Part shown: in pieces, positions 1-6,783 of the stretch
How positions within the stretch are numbered: the stretch's first letter is position 1
Layout: each line of letters starts with the position of its first letter
Assembly: GCA_020346805.1 (NCBI GenBank)
Contig: CP070790.1
Location: forward strand, 1,598,076 to 1,605,304
Length of the DNA: 7,229 nt
Direction of reading: 5' to 3'
From: Planctomycetota bacterium
Lineage (GTDB): Bacteria; Planctomycetota; Phycisphaerae; UBA1845; PWPN01
Made by a program: the position numbers and the translations under genes
The notes under the pieces: model-generated
The model's database searches: none
What the model was told of the DNA's origin: nothing
The model's input: the letters and a program-made list of their open reading frames with translations, nothing else

Positions 1-2056
1 GGATCAAGGTGGTAATAGACTTCTGGTCGGGTTTGGGTGTTTCCCACGGCGTTCCCCAATCCCAGTGGATCTTTCCCGAGTCAGCTAAAACAATGGTGAA
101 CATATCGCCGGCAATAAATGAATAAGCTATGCGCTGATGCAGATTTAAAGGAGATTTGTCGATATCGACCACGGTACAGGTGTTATTCTGATTACCCATA
201 AAATTATTGACGTACTCATGATAAACATAAGCATATGCCGGCACCGGATTTCCCATCCACAGATTAATCTCGAAACGAAGATCGTTGTACAACAAATAAC
301 GGATAAACGGTTCGGCGGCAGCGGCCTCGCACCCTATTAACACCTTTCGCCCCGCACTTTCCACCTCTTGCTGCAAACTTCGGTAAATTTTAACCATAGC
401 CTCTTTCATCCATAGTCCCGGTGCCCGAGAGTGGCCGTGTTTCCTGCCGTAGCAGAAATAACAGGCGCCGCCCAGATTCTGATCAAAATATTGAATATAA
501 TCGCATCCGCTCTTTATGATCTTATTGACTTCGCCGACTACTACCTCTTCAACAAACTGATTTGCCGGGCACATATCATAGCTCCACCGCTGGGCGCGGG
601 GTCCGCTGCAAATTTTCGAAAATTGCACTTCACCCTCAGGAGAAACATTCATGATTTCTTTGAGGTTCTCACGTTCGAATTTCTCCTCCTGACTGTAATC
701 CCAAAGATTACTTTTCATCGTCCAGGCAATACCGCTACAGTAAACACCGGCCAGATTTCCCTGGGCATGCAAACCGTTAACAAATTTGAGAAAGTCATCC
801 TCACCACCATACGGCGGCCAAACATAGGGCGGCGCCCAGGGCGCGGTCCCTTCCCAATGCATCAGCAGTACCATCACCTTGCTGGACAACTGATTCGATA
901 ACCTCTCCATATGGGGCAGGGCTTTGGTATAGGGATAATACTCATTCGGAGACATGTCCCCCAGATCCCTGGTGCCTCGAACCGGATAGGTGACCACAAT
1001 CGGTGAATGTTCGAACCATTCCGGCAGCCGGTTATTTTTATGGAGTTTGGGAGGCAGGGGCATCTTGGAACCTTCCACCCAACTGCGATATATATCCGCA
1101 GCATCGTGCCAATCACCATTAAACACCCCTAGCACCATATCGTATGGCATGGTATATGATCCCCTCCCCACGCCTCCGGGGAAAAGCCGGTATTCGAGTT
1201 GGATTCCCTGCCCTTGTTTGTACCACTCGATGCCTTTGATGTGGCAAAGCTCGTCGTGGGCAGCCAAATACAGACCTCCAGCTTTGCCGTAATAGGCCAT
1301 GAACTGCATGGGGCATGGGCCGGGGTAGTACCCCTGCCATCCCTTATTGGGATAACCTATGGGAGTGTACTTCAGCCACGATTTCTCCCGCAGGTCGGCA
1401 TCTTCAATTAAAACACCTTCCATCGCCGGCCAAAATAGACGGGCATCACCGTCGGCGGCAAGCAGATCGTTGGGAACAACTACGTTTGGGAAATCTATGT
1501 AATCGATATAATAATCCGTGTCGTGCTCAACGGATATGTTCCAATAAGTCATTGGTTCATCATCAGGACAAGTAACGCGAACGGTAACATCAATTGATAG
1601 ATCCCCCAGCGACTTGAAATGATTACACACCACCAGTGCCCTATCGATTTTTTCATGAGTCTGGGAATAAGTTTTTGCATCAAGAGCGGACAGGTCTACA
1701 GGTTTACCTTTGGCATCGCGTAATCGTATGACAAACAAAGGTGCCGGCCGCTTACCTAGGTGAATAAGCTCTCGCCCATTCGTTCGAAAAGATTCAATAG
1801 TTCCATTTTGATCGTTAATGGTCAGTTTATAATAATTGTTTTTTATAATCATTGATGATCCCTCATACATAAAACCTGCGGTAGATAAATTTATTTCATT
1901 ACTGCGATTAATGTGTTTTACAGATTGAGTTGACCGGTCGCTTTGAGAGCCCCGTGCAGCTTGACAAACATCACACCATATTACGACCCCCATAATGGCA
2001 AAAACTATGACTATATTGAATATTTGCCTGCCACCGATTCCAATATGTTTACACAT
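1..2056 (-). CDS. Secreted DUF6259-type glycosidase-like protein (3' end cut off by window edge)
   Basis: An open frame without stops runs from the ATG at 2056 to base 1, giving 685 residues with the C-terminus missing. The start is supported by GGGAG six bases upstream. Residues 13-28 are hydrophobic and followed by CQA|A near residue 33, which fits a signal peptide, so the protein probably acts in the periplasm or outside the cell. Residues about 70-300 look like a beta-rich N-terminal domain containing YPGPCPMQFMAYYGKAGGLY (244-263) and LAAHDE. Residues about 350-660 resemble a TIM-barrel glycosidase: MVLLMHWEG (395-403), CDYIQYFDQNLGG (518-530), HGHSRAPG (540-547) and IGCEAAAAEPF (574-584). 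This pattern recalls DUF6259 proteins, which resemble alpha-galactosidase-type barrels and are common in PVC bacteria. D525 as nucleophile and E577 or E582 as acid/base are guesses from position. The family call comes from memory of the pattern; the substrate is unknown. It lies 129 bp downstream of another secreted glycosidase-like gene on the same strand. Confidence 0.8.
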   Translation of the reverse strand, partial: MCKHIGIGGRQIFNIVIVFAIMGVVIWCDVCQAARGSQSDRSTQSVKHINRSNEINLSTAGFMYEGSSMIIKNNYYKLTINDQNGTIESFRTNGRELIHLGKRPAPLFVIRLRDAKGKPVDLSALDAKTYSQTHEKIDRALVVCNHFKSLGDLSIDVTVRVTCPDDEPMTYWNISVEHDTDYYIDYIDFPNVVVPNDLLAADGDARLFWPAMEGVLIEDADLREKSWLKYTPIGYPNKGWQGYYPGPCPMQFMAYYGKAGGLYLAAHDELCHIKGIEWYKQGQGIQLEYRLFPGGVGRGSYTMPYDMVLGVFNGDWHDAADIYRSWVEGSKMPLPPKLHKNNRLPEWFEHSPIVVTYPVRGTRDLGDMSPNEYYPYTKALPHMERLSNQLSSKVMVLLMHWEGTAPWAPPYVWPPYGGEDDFLKFVNGLHAQGNLAGVYCSGIAWTMKSNLWDYSQEEKFERENLKEIMNVSPEGEVQFSKICSGPRAQRWSYDMCPANQFVEEVVVGEVNKIIKSGCDYIQYFDQNLGGACYFCYGRKHGHSRAPGLWMKEAMVKIYRSLQQEVESAGRKVLIGCEAAAAEPFIRYLLYNDLRFEINLWMGNPVPAYAYVYHEYVNNFMGNQNNTCTVVDIDKSPLNLHQRIAYSFIAGDMFTIVLADSGKIHWDWGTPWETPKPDQKSITTLI

Positions 2057-2062
2057 AGGTTA

Positions 2063-2067
2063 CTCCC
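2063..2067 (-). promoter_or_regulatory. Ribosome binding site of the DUF6259-type gene
   Basis: The minus strand reads GGGAG, six bases before the ATG at 2056. It decides the start: the signal-peptide-like N-terminus follows directly, and no equally placed Shine-Dalgarno was seen for the internal Met63 or Met69. Confidence 0.6.
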
Positions 2068-2116
2068 GTATGGTGATTGTCCGTGCTTGAACACAAATTC
2101 AAATAAAGGATTGACA

Positions 2117-2144
2117 ATTATAACGCCATTCACCCGCCCCACAA
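2117..2144 (-). promoter_or_regulatory. Possible sigma-70-type promoter ahead of the DUF6259-type gene
   Basis: A perfect TATAAT lies on the minus strand at 2122-2117. A weak -35 candidate, TTGTGG at 2144-2139 (3 of 6 consensus bases), sits 16 bp upstream. A transcript from here would have a leader of about 50 bases before the ATG at 2056. This would let the gene be expressed independently of the glycosidase gene that ends at 2186. The -10 is convincing by eye but the -35 is not. Confidence 0.35.
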
Positions 2145-2185
2145 TAAACTGAATATAACAATACGAAACCGGGCATGTGCCAATG

Positions 2186-3883
2186 TCAACGCATCTGTGT
2201 AACACGATATGTTTTGCCGGGGCGGGCGATAAACGTAATCTTATTGTTGTTGATGGTTACTTGATCAACGGCTAACTCTTTGCCGTCACAACTGATTTGT
2301 GCCTTAATAGCGCCTTTTGTCTTGGGAAATACGACGTTAAAGGTACGTTGAAAGGCCGATTTCAGTTCGACGACGTTGTTTTCAGGATATTTAACTTGGA
2401 GCTTGCCGCACAGAAGATCGCGGCCTTTGGCCTCGGAAGGCACAATAATAGTGCGGAAGTCCTCCTGTATGCCGTAGATACTCTGAAGGATCATGCCCCA
2501 TATCGAACAGGACATGGGTAGATTGGGGATACCCAGCGGCTTGCCGGTTGAACCATCATAACGTTCATTAATTCCATGTCTGGTATATAAATCAATCATT
2601 CGTCGCGTTAATTTATGGGCAAGATCGTGGTAACCGTAGCGATTTAATCCCAGCGATACCAGATAGGTAGTAGCCGGCCACATATCGCCTCCCCAATAAC
2701 CGTCGGATTTGTATGTCTTATCTTTCATACACACGGTCGGTACGGGATATTTACACCACCATAGTTCGGGATCCTTTAACTGCTCGACCAGCATCGCCGC
2801 CTGTTCGGGTGTAGCCGCACCACAAGTCATGGTAAAGAATCCCTGAATAGTGCGTATGTGAATTTGGGCATCAGAATCGCGGTCGAGAGTGAAGAAGTAT
2901 CGTCCCTGAGGATCCCACATTTTTTCCTGCAAAGCCTTGATTCGTTGCTCGATAGTCTTCTCATATTTTTTTGCCAATTCTTCCTTGCCCAATTGACGAG
3001 CTATTTCAACTATGGCCCGTTCACTCATCAACACAAAGCAGGTCAATTCGACACCCTCGCGGTTGCCGTACCATGCCCCGCCGCTATCCCGCCTGGGATG
3101 TCTGGTTAACTTCATGGTCTTGGTTGTGGGATGAAGATCGAAGGCCTCATAGCGGGCGGTTTGCTGGAGGCTGACTTCCCTTATCTCTTTGACATTTTTG
3201 TAGGCTCCAAATTCGATGAGCCCGTCGCCATCGACATCGCGTTCGGTGGAGTGCCATTTGTCAAAACTCACCAGGTAAGGCAAGGCCCGCTCGATAAGTT
3301 CGCGATCGTCGCTTTGCCTTTCAACCATCCGGCAACCCCAGGCCAGGATGGGGATTTGGGAAAAACCAACGGGCGGCCATTTTTTGAGAAAGTTGGGCAC
3401 CATACCGTAGCGATATGATCCCTTGGGGGCTTCGGGATTGTTGTCGATGGTATGCCAGTAATTCGCAAATACCTCATGAATAAGTTGATCGTCATCAACC
3501 GCGGCCAAGGTCATAACCATAAACATGGTGTCCCAGAGCCACTGTCCCACGTACATACCCTCCTGACTTAACCAGCGATAAGGTAGAGCCGGGGGCAAAG
3601 GTTCGGCTATCTTGCCAAACAAAGCTTTTTCAAAAAAAGTATCCATTATGGTATTGATCTGGGGATCTTCGGTGCGGATATAGTTATGGAGGTCAGCCAT
3701 ACCGGCCTTTACATAAGGCTGGGCCTGCTGCCGGATTTTCTTGGCCAATTGATGCCTCTGCCATCTCTCCTGCTCGGTCTCTGCTCGCAAGGCCTGAGGT
3801 ATGGCCACTAATACAAGCAGCAAACACAAAATATGAAGGCGGGTAAAATGCACCCTGCCAATTTTTGGCTTTGTTTTGCGCAT
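2186..3883 (-). CDS. Secreted GH63/trehalase-like (MGH1-like) glycoside hydrolase family protein
   Basis: This 565-residue protein has a signal peptide: basic residues 1-15, hydrophobic 18-30 and a probable cut after LRA (34). The rest matches the (alpha/alpha)6-barrel pattern of GH63, GH37 trehalases and mannosylglycerate-hydrolase-like proteins. QWLWDTMF (114-121) is the usual substrate-pocket WD motif. DVDGDGLIEFG (216-226) is the loop seen before the catalytic acid. DGYWGGDMWPATTYL (394-408) matches the family's YWRGP-WP motif, and INERYDGSTGKPLG (438-451) matches the ENYDP-TG-G motif, with E440 as the likely catalytic base. Residues about 480-565 form a beta-sandwich-like tail. At the catalytic-acid site, where relatives have ESG-D-S, the protein reads DSGGAWYGN (266-274), with alanine at 270; activity or chemistry may therefore differ. 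The start has only a distant GAGG, 12 bases upstream. The fold-level call is firm; substrate and activity are unknown. Confidence 0.85.
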   Translation of the reverse strand: MRKTKPKIGRVHFTRLHILCLLLVLVAIPQALRAETEQERWQRHQLAKKIRQQAQPYVKAGMADLHNYIRTEDPQINTIMDTFFEKALFGKIAEPLPPALPYRWLSQEGMYVGQWLWDTMFMVMTLAAVDDDQLIHEVFANYWHTIDNNPEAPKGSYRYGMVPNFLKKWPPVGFSQIPILAWGCRMVERQSDDRELIERALPYLVSFDKWHSTERDVDGDGLIEFGAYKNVKEIREVSLQQTARYEAFDLHPTTKTMKLTRHPRRDSGGAWYGNREGVELTCFVLMSERAIVEIARQLGKEELAKKYEKTIEQRIKALQEKMWDPQGRYFFTLDRDSDAQIHIRTIQGFFTMTCGAATPEQAAMLVEQLKDPELWWCKYPVPTVCMKDKTYKSDGYWGGDMWPATTYLVSLGLNRYGYHDLAHKLTRRMIDLYTRHGINERYDGSTGKPLGIPNLPMSCSIWGMILQSIYGIQEDFRTIIVPSEAKGRDLLCGKLQVKYPENNVVELKSAFQRTFNVVFPKTKGAIKAQISCDGKELAVDQVTINNNKITFIARPGKTYRVTQMR

Positions 3884-3913
3884 TTTGATTTGTTACCTCA
3901 AACACGAGAATTT

Positions 3914-3965
3914 CACCCAACATGCCCACTCAAAGCAGTGGGCATGCCACCCAACACCCAACATG
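3914..3965. repeat. Direct CACCCAAC repeats around a palindrome
   Basis: CACCCAAC occurs on the plus strand at 3914-3921, 3948-3955 and 3955-3962, the last two sharing one base. The first and third copies extend to an 11-base identity, CACCCAACATG, at 3914-3924 and 3955-3965. These flank the hairpin at 3921-3946, so the whole looks like a compact repeat element rather than chance. Confidence 0.55.
3921..3946. repeat. Perfect 10-bp inverted repeat (REP-like palindrome or leader hairpin)
   Basis: CATGCCCACT (3921-3930) and AGTGGGCATG (3937-3946) are exact reverse complements separated by a six-base loop, CAAAGC. The stem is GC-rich and would be stable in RNA. It begins 37 bases upstream of the GH63-like start codon and 183 bases downstream of the stop of the preceding gene. 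No T-run follows on either strand, so it is not a standard intrinsic terminator. It could be a dispersed REP-type palindrome, an operator, or a hairpin in the 5' leader. Which of these applies cannot be decided from one copy. Confidence 0.7.
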
Positions 3966-3973
3966 ACCACCCA

Positions 3974-4000
3974 ATTATACCGCCCGGAATAATAACACAA
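3974..4000 (-). promoter_or_regulatory. Possible promoter of the GH63-like gene
   Basis: A perfect TATAAT lies on the minus strand at 3979-3974. The best -35 candidate is TTGTGT at 4000-3995, with a short 15-bp spacer. Transcription would start near 3967 and carry the palindrome at 3921-3946 within an approximately 85-base leader. The -10 is good; the -35 and spacing are poor. Confidence 0.35.
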
Positions 4001-4129
4001 CGGGTGATCCGGACAACCGAGTGTTAGCGGAACAGTAATGATGGCAGATTTAATATAGCTTATTGTTTGCCCGGCAGGTTATGTATTCAACCGGACAGGA
4101 TAAAATTCTAACGCTTAAGAAGTGACAAA

Positions 4130-5179
4130 TTATTCCCACCCTGCCTGTGTTCCTTTTACCCATTCAACGTGGCTGTCGGCAAAAACAACGTTGGTCCCCC
4201 CACCCGACCCGGTTCGATGGCTTTGAGGATTGTTCAGATTGTCGTCCAGCCCCATAGTCTCACCCTGGATACAGAAAATGACCGTGGAATCAGACAGACT
4301 CGATGAATCTACCTGCTGAGCGGTACTATCCGTCCACAGACGATGACGATTATTTCCGTCTTTAGTTCCCAAATCTTCTTTAGCAATAAATCCCGGGGGT
4401 ACTTCGTAGACATTATTATCACGTCTTGGCATTACAAAACTCCAACTGAGTACCGAATACTTTGGGCGGCCATCGGTCATGCAGAATTCCACAGCGGGTC
4501 CGCACCGGTCATTCGGCCATAATTGCCCAGCCGGATGTGAGGAACAATGCGGCAATCTGCCGCGCCGGATATTACCTTCCCACTTCCAGGTGTGATAGGT
4601 AATATGACTACCCGTCCATTGACGAATATCGAAATGGGCAACATACGGTTGTCGTCCGGTTATTCTCACATCTTCTCTGATAACAATCCAACCACCTCCC
4701 CCACCTCTTGAGAAAGGACAAATGTAATAATCGGATAGAAGTTTATCCTCGAATTCCTGCCTCTGTGGATGTAACCAATTTGCTTCCGGGTTAAAAAAGT
4801 TGCCATTGCTATCCTGAATCTTCGACATGTTCTTTAAACTTTCATCGTATCCCCTGAAAGCCACGGGCAACCAACATGTTCTGGCCGGCGCCGGGGGATT
4901 ATGTACAGTTAAACCGTTGCTCGCGTAATTGTAAATAACCGGCACATAGCCTTTGTACTCGGACTGGTAGGTGGCCATGATGGTGCCGAGCTGTTTACTG
5001 TTAGCCGCACAGGAAGCGATCTTTGCCGCTTCGCGGGCCCTGGCCAGCGAAGGCAATAATATCGCCGCCAGCAAGGCGATAATGGCAACTACTACCAGGA
5101 CCTCGATTAAGGTAAACGCTGTTTTCTTTCGAATTGGCCGATCTAACTCTTTATATGACCGAAGGAGCAGTGCGGACAT
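4130..5179 (-). CDS. Prepilin-type N-terminal cleavage/methylation domain protein, paralogue A
   Basis: The 349-residue protein starts with a 21-residue basic leader ending KKTA. FTLIE (22-26) and an unbroken hydrophobic helix follow (VLVVVAIIALLAAILL, 27-42), the hallmark of type IV pilins and type II secretion pseudopilins. Prepilin peptidase would cut between A21 and F22, and E26 is the conserved +5 glutamate. YQSEYKGYVPV (71-81), YICPF (152-156) and WEG (200-202) are shared with the next gene. The end, SHRTGSGGGTNVVFADSHVEW (320-340), is the H-X9-DG-type motif of large planctomycete-family prepilin proteins, with DS instead of DG. It has no transmembrane segment other than the leader helix. 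The start at 5179 has AGGAG eight bases upstream; an in-frame ATG at 5206 would add nine residues but has no such site. Its function is unknown, probably envelope or surface anchored. Confidence 0.88.
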   Translation of the reverse strand: MSALLLRSYKELDRPIRKKTAFTLIEVLVVVAIIALLAAILLPSLARAREAAKIASCAANSKQLGTIMATYQSEYKGYVPVIYNYASNGLTVHNPPAPARTCWLPVAFRGYDESLKNMSKIQDSNGNFFNPEANWLHPQRQEFEDKLLSDYYICPFSRGGGGGWIVIREDVRITGRQPYVAHFDIRQWTGSHITYHTWKWEGNIRRGRLPHCSSHPAGQLWPNDRCGPAVEFCMTDGRPKYSVLSWSFVMPRRDNNVYEVPPGFIAKEDLGTKDGNNRHRLWTDSTAQQVDSSSLSDSTVIFCIQGETMGLDDNLNNPQSHRTGSGGGTNVVFADSHVEWVKGTQAGWE

Positions 5180-5187
5180 TGCTATAT

Positions 5188-5192
5188 CTCCT
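5188..5192 (-). promoter_or_regulatory. Ribosome binding site deciding the start of prepilin-like gene A
   Basis: The minus strand reads AGGAG, eight bases before the ATG at 5179. This favours that start over the in-frame ATG at 5206, and gives a protein beginning MSA, exactly like paralogue B. Confidence 0.7.
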
Positions 5193-5290
5193 ACGCCCCG
5201 CGACAAATATCACCACAATCCCGTTTACCATTATTTTACCAATGCATCGGAAAATTTCTACCGTAAAATTAATAGAATATCCGTTATCCG

Positions 5291-5313
5291 CTCCTGCTCG
5301 GGGAAAACAGGAG
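5291..5313. repeat. Short inverted repeat upstream of prepilin-like gene A
   Basis: CTCCTG (5291-5296) and CAGGAG (5308-5313) are exact reverse complements separated by 11 bases. The stem is only six pairs and no T-run follows, so a terminator is unlikely; it may be a weak leader hairpin or chance. Confidence 0.3.
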
Positions 5314-5481
5314 TTGGAATCCGACACCATCAACTGTTTATCAATTGGTACTAGGAAAAAAGGTTACAATTATTAACAGTCGAATCAAAGCAGACATGTA
5401 ATTTGCACAATTCGAAAGGATTGAAGATTTCTAAAATTGGCAGGCCCATGATGTCCACCGCGCCATATTACTAACCCACTT

Positions 5482-6513
5482 TTACGGCCAGCCGATCCGG
5501 GTACCCCTAACCCATTCCACATGGGAGTCGGCGAATACGGCATTGGTACCGCCGCCAATGCTGGTGCGATGGCTATTGGGATTAACTATACTCTTACTCA
5601 AAGCCATGAATTTTCCCATACTACAATAGGCAATGGTCAGTTCAGACAAACTTCCACTTCTAAGACGATGGGCATCTCTAGCCTTCCACTGGCGGTGTTT
5701 GAAGCTCAGAACGTTAATTCCGGTAGCAGGATCTCTTTTAGCATCATGTAATATCTCAGCACCGGGTGGTATAAGGTTATGTCTTTCTTCATCCGCTGCG
5801 GCATTATTCAATATTGATGTTGCCGTGGCAAAATTAAAACTAAGGGTCGAGTACTGGGGCCGACCCTCTCTGGGATCGGTGGGATAAAAGATAGCTTCAC
5901 CCGCCCTAATGGGAGCCAAGTTTCGTACGGTATCCCCTTCCCAAAGCCAGGTTACGTAACTCTCTAATCTGCCGTTGCGTTCTTGAATTTTATTATAATC
6001 ACGCAAGGGGGGAGTCAACGGGCGCGAAACAGAAGTAACATCCCCTTTATCCCGACCGAAAGGACAAATGTGATGATCGGGGGCCATTTTGGTTCTATAG
6101 TACTGATGTTTTTCAGACGGCCAGATAGTATCAGGAATGTAATAGGTGCCATCGGCGGCTTGAATCTTGTGTAAGTTTACCAATTCCTTGTTATAGCGGC
6201 GTAAGGCCAGGGAAAGCAACGTGGTCCTGGCCGGGACATCATAAACCGGACCTGCCCCCACATAAAAAACGACGGGGAGGTATCCTTTAAATTCTGACTG
6301 ATACATGGCGACCATTTTTCCTATCTGGTCTCCGTTGGCCTTGCACATAGCGATTTGGGCCTGTTCGCGGGCCCTGGAGAGTGAGGGGAGCAATATGGCG
6401 GCCAGCAAAGCGATAATGGCGACTACCACCAATACTTCAATCAGGGTAAAGGCCGTTCTCCGGTTTCGCCCGAGCTGACTAAATTGTGTCTGTGACGAAA
6501 TTTTGGCAGACAT
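5482..6513 (-). CDS. Prepilin-type N-terminal cleavage/methylation domain protein, paralogue B
   Basis: The 343-residue protein is a clear paralogue of the gene that follows it. The leader of 21 residues ends RRTA, then FTLIE (22-26) and the same hydrophobic helix (27-42). YQSEFKGYLPV (71-81), HICPF (148-152), WEG (191-193) and the C-terminal SHRTSIGGGTN...FADSHVEWVRG (314-337) match paralogue A at equivalent places. The middle (about 90-300) has diverged strongly, with insertions and deletions. Three cysteines (57, 150, 297) have counterparts in A (57, 154, 303). It has the architecture of the large pseudopilin-like proteins abundant in PVC bacteria; no specific role is known. The start at 6513 has GGAG nine bases upstream; the ATG at 6522 would abut that site, and one at 6567 would add a Trp-rich extension not seen in A. 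It is the first minus-strand gene after the divergent intergenic region. Confidence 0.88.
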   Translation of the reverse strand: MSAKISSQTQFSQLGRNRRTAFTLIEVLVVVAIIALLAAILLPSLSRAREQAQIAMCKANGDQIGKMVAMYQSEFKGYLPVVFYVGAGPVYDVPARTTLLSLALRRYNKELVNLHKIQAADGTYYIPDTIWPSEKHQYYRTKMAPDHHICPFGRDKGDVTSVSRPLTPPLRDYNKIQERNGRLESYVTWLWEGDTVRNLAPIRAGEAIFYPTDPREGRPQYSTLSFNFATATSILNNAAADEERHNLIPPGAEILHDAKRDPATGINVLSFKHRQWKARDAHRLRSGSLSELTIAYCSMGKFMALSKSIVNPNSHRTSIGGGTNAVFADSHVEWVRGTRIGWP

Positions 6514-6522
6514 TAATTCCAT

Positions 6523-6526
6523 CTCC
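6523..6526 (-). promoter_or_regulatory. Ribosome binding site deciding the start of prepilin-like gene B
   Basis: The minus strand reads GGAG, nine bases before the ATG at 6513. It directly touches the alternative ATG at 6522, which makes that start unusable. Confidence 0.6.
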
Positions 6527-6588
6527 AATAACCCCTGAAAGTTATAGCGTGTTGCCCACCACCACAATAAATTCTACCAATATGTACA

Positions 6589-6618
6589 AATTTTATCTAC
6601 CACTTGAAAGATAAAATT
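6589..6618. promoter_or_regulatory. Inverted repeat, possible operator or leader hairpin of prepilin-like gene B
   Basis: AATTTTATCT (6589-6598) and AGATAAAATT (6609-6618) are perfect reverse complements with a 10-base spacer. The half-site centres are 20 bp apart, about two helical turns, which suits a dimeric DNA-binding protein on one face. It lies 75 bp upstream of the start of gene B, next to the most plausible transcription start region. It could instead fold as a weak AU-rich hairpin. Confidence 0.45.
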
Positions 6619-6783
6619 GATATATAATATCTATATGAGTTAATATCGTCGTTCAATATTCGGCGGGTTAGAACTTAGGACACAAATTTATTGTCAGTTT
6701 ATTTTTTTGCACCAAATGAATGAACCAAATGCTACCCTAAACCAGATTCTGATTGAAAAAAACATGATTTTTGTATGGTCAAT

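Larger units (their letters stand above)
5180..5481. other. 302-bp intergenic region between the prepilin-like genes
   Basis: No gene is supported here. The short frames present lack ribosome sites and recognisable sequence. It holds the ribosome site of gene A, an imperfect hairpin-like inverted repeat at 5291-5313, and AT-rich stretches such as minus-strand TATTCTATTAATTTT near 5265-5279 that could contain a -10 element. No convincing -35/-10 pair and no terminator with a T-run behind gene B was seen. Confidence 0.5.

Noticed and set aside
431..901. 156-codon open frame on the plus strand
   Set aside because: It lies wholly antisense inside the DUF6259-type gene, has no recognisable domain or convincing ribosome site, and the minus-strand frame has coherent protein motifs throughout.
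3921..3946. Intrinsic terminator of prepilin-like gene A
   Set aside because: The stem is strong but no T-run follows on the minus strand, and it lies 183 bases beyond the stop codon, much closer to the next gene's start.
3914..3965. CRISPR-like repeat array
   Set aside because: The repeated unit is only 8-11 bases, copies overlap or are irregularly spaced, and there are no unique spacers of constant length.
4073..4097. Possible hairpin CCGG...CCGG downstream of prepilin-like gene A
   Set aside because: Only four consecutive pairs (GGTT/AACC) form before a mismatch and there is no T-run, so no terminator can be supported.
5180..5206. N-terminal extension of prepilin-like gene A to the ATG at 5206
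   Set aside because: AGGAG lies within this stretch, correctly placed for the ATG at 5179, and the shorter start matches paralogue B in sequence (MSA) and leader length.
4971..5354. 127-codon open frame on the plus strand
   Set aside because: Its first half is the antisense of the prepilin leader and helix of gene A, and the rest runs into noncoding sequence; low-complexity residues reflect the complement of the helix codons.
6514..6567. N-terminal extension of prepilin-like gene B (MWWWATRYNF...)
   Set aside because: It is absent from paralogue A, has no good ribosome site, and covers the Shine-Dalgarno of the shorter start.
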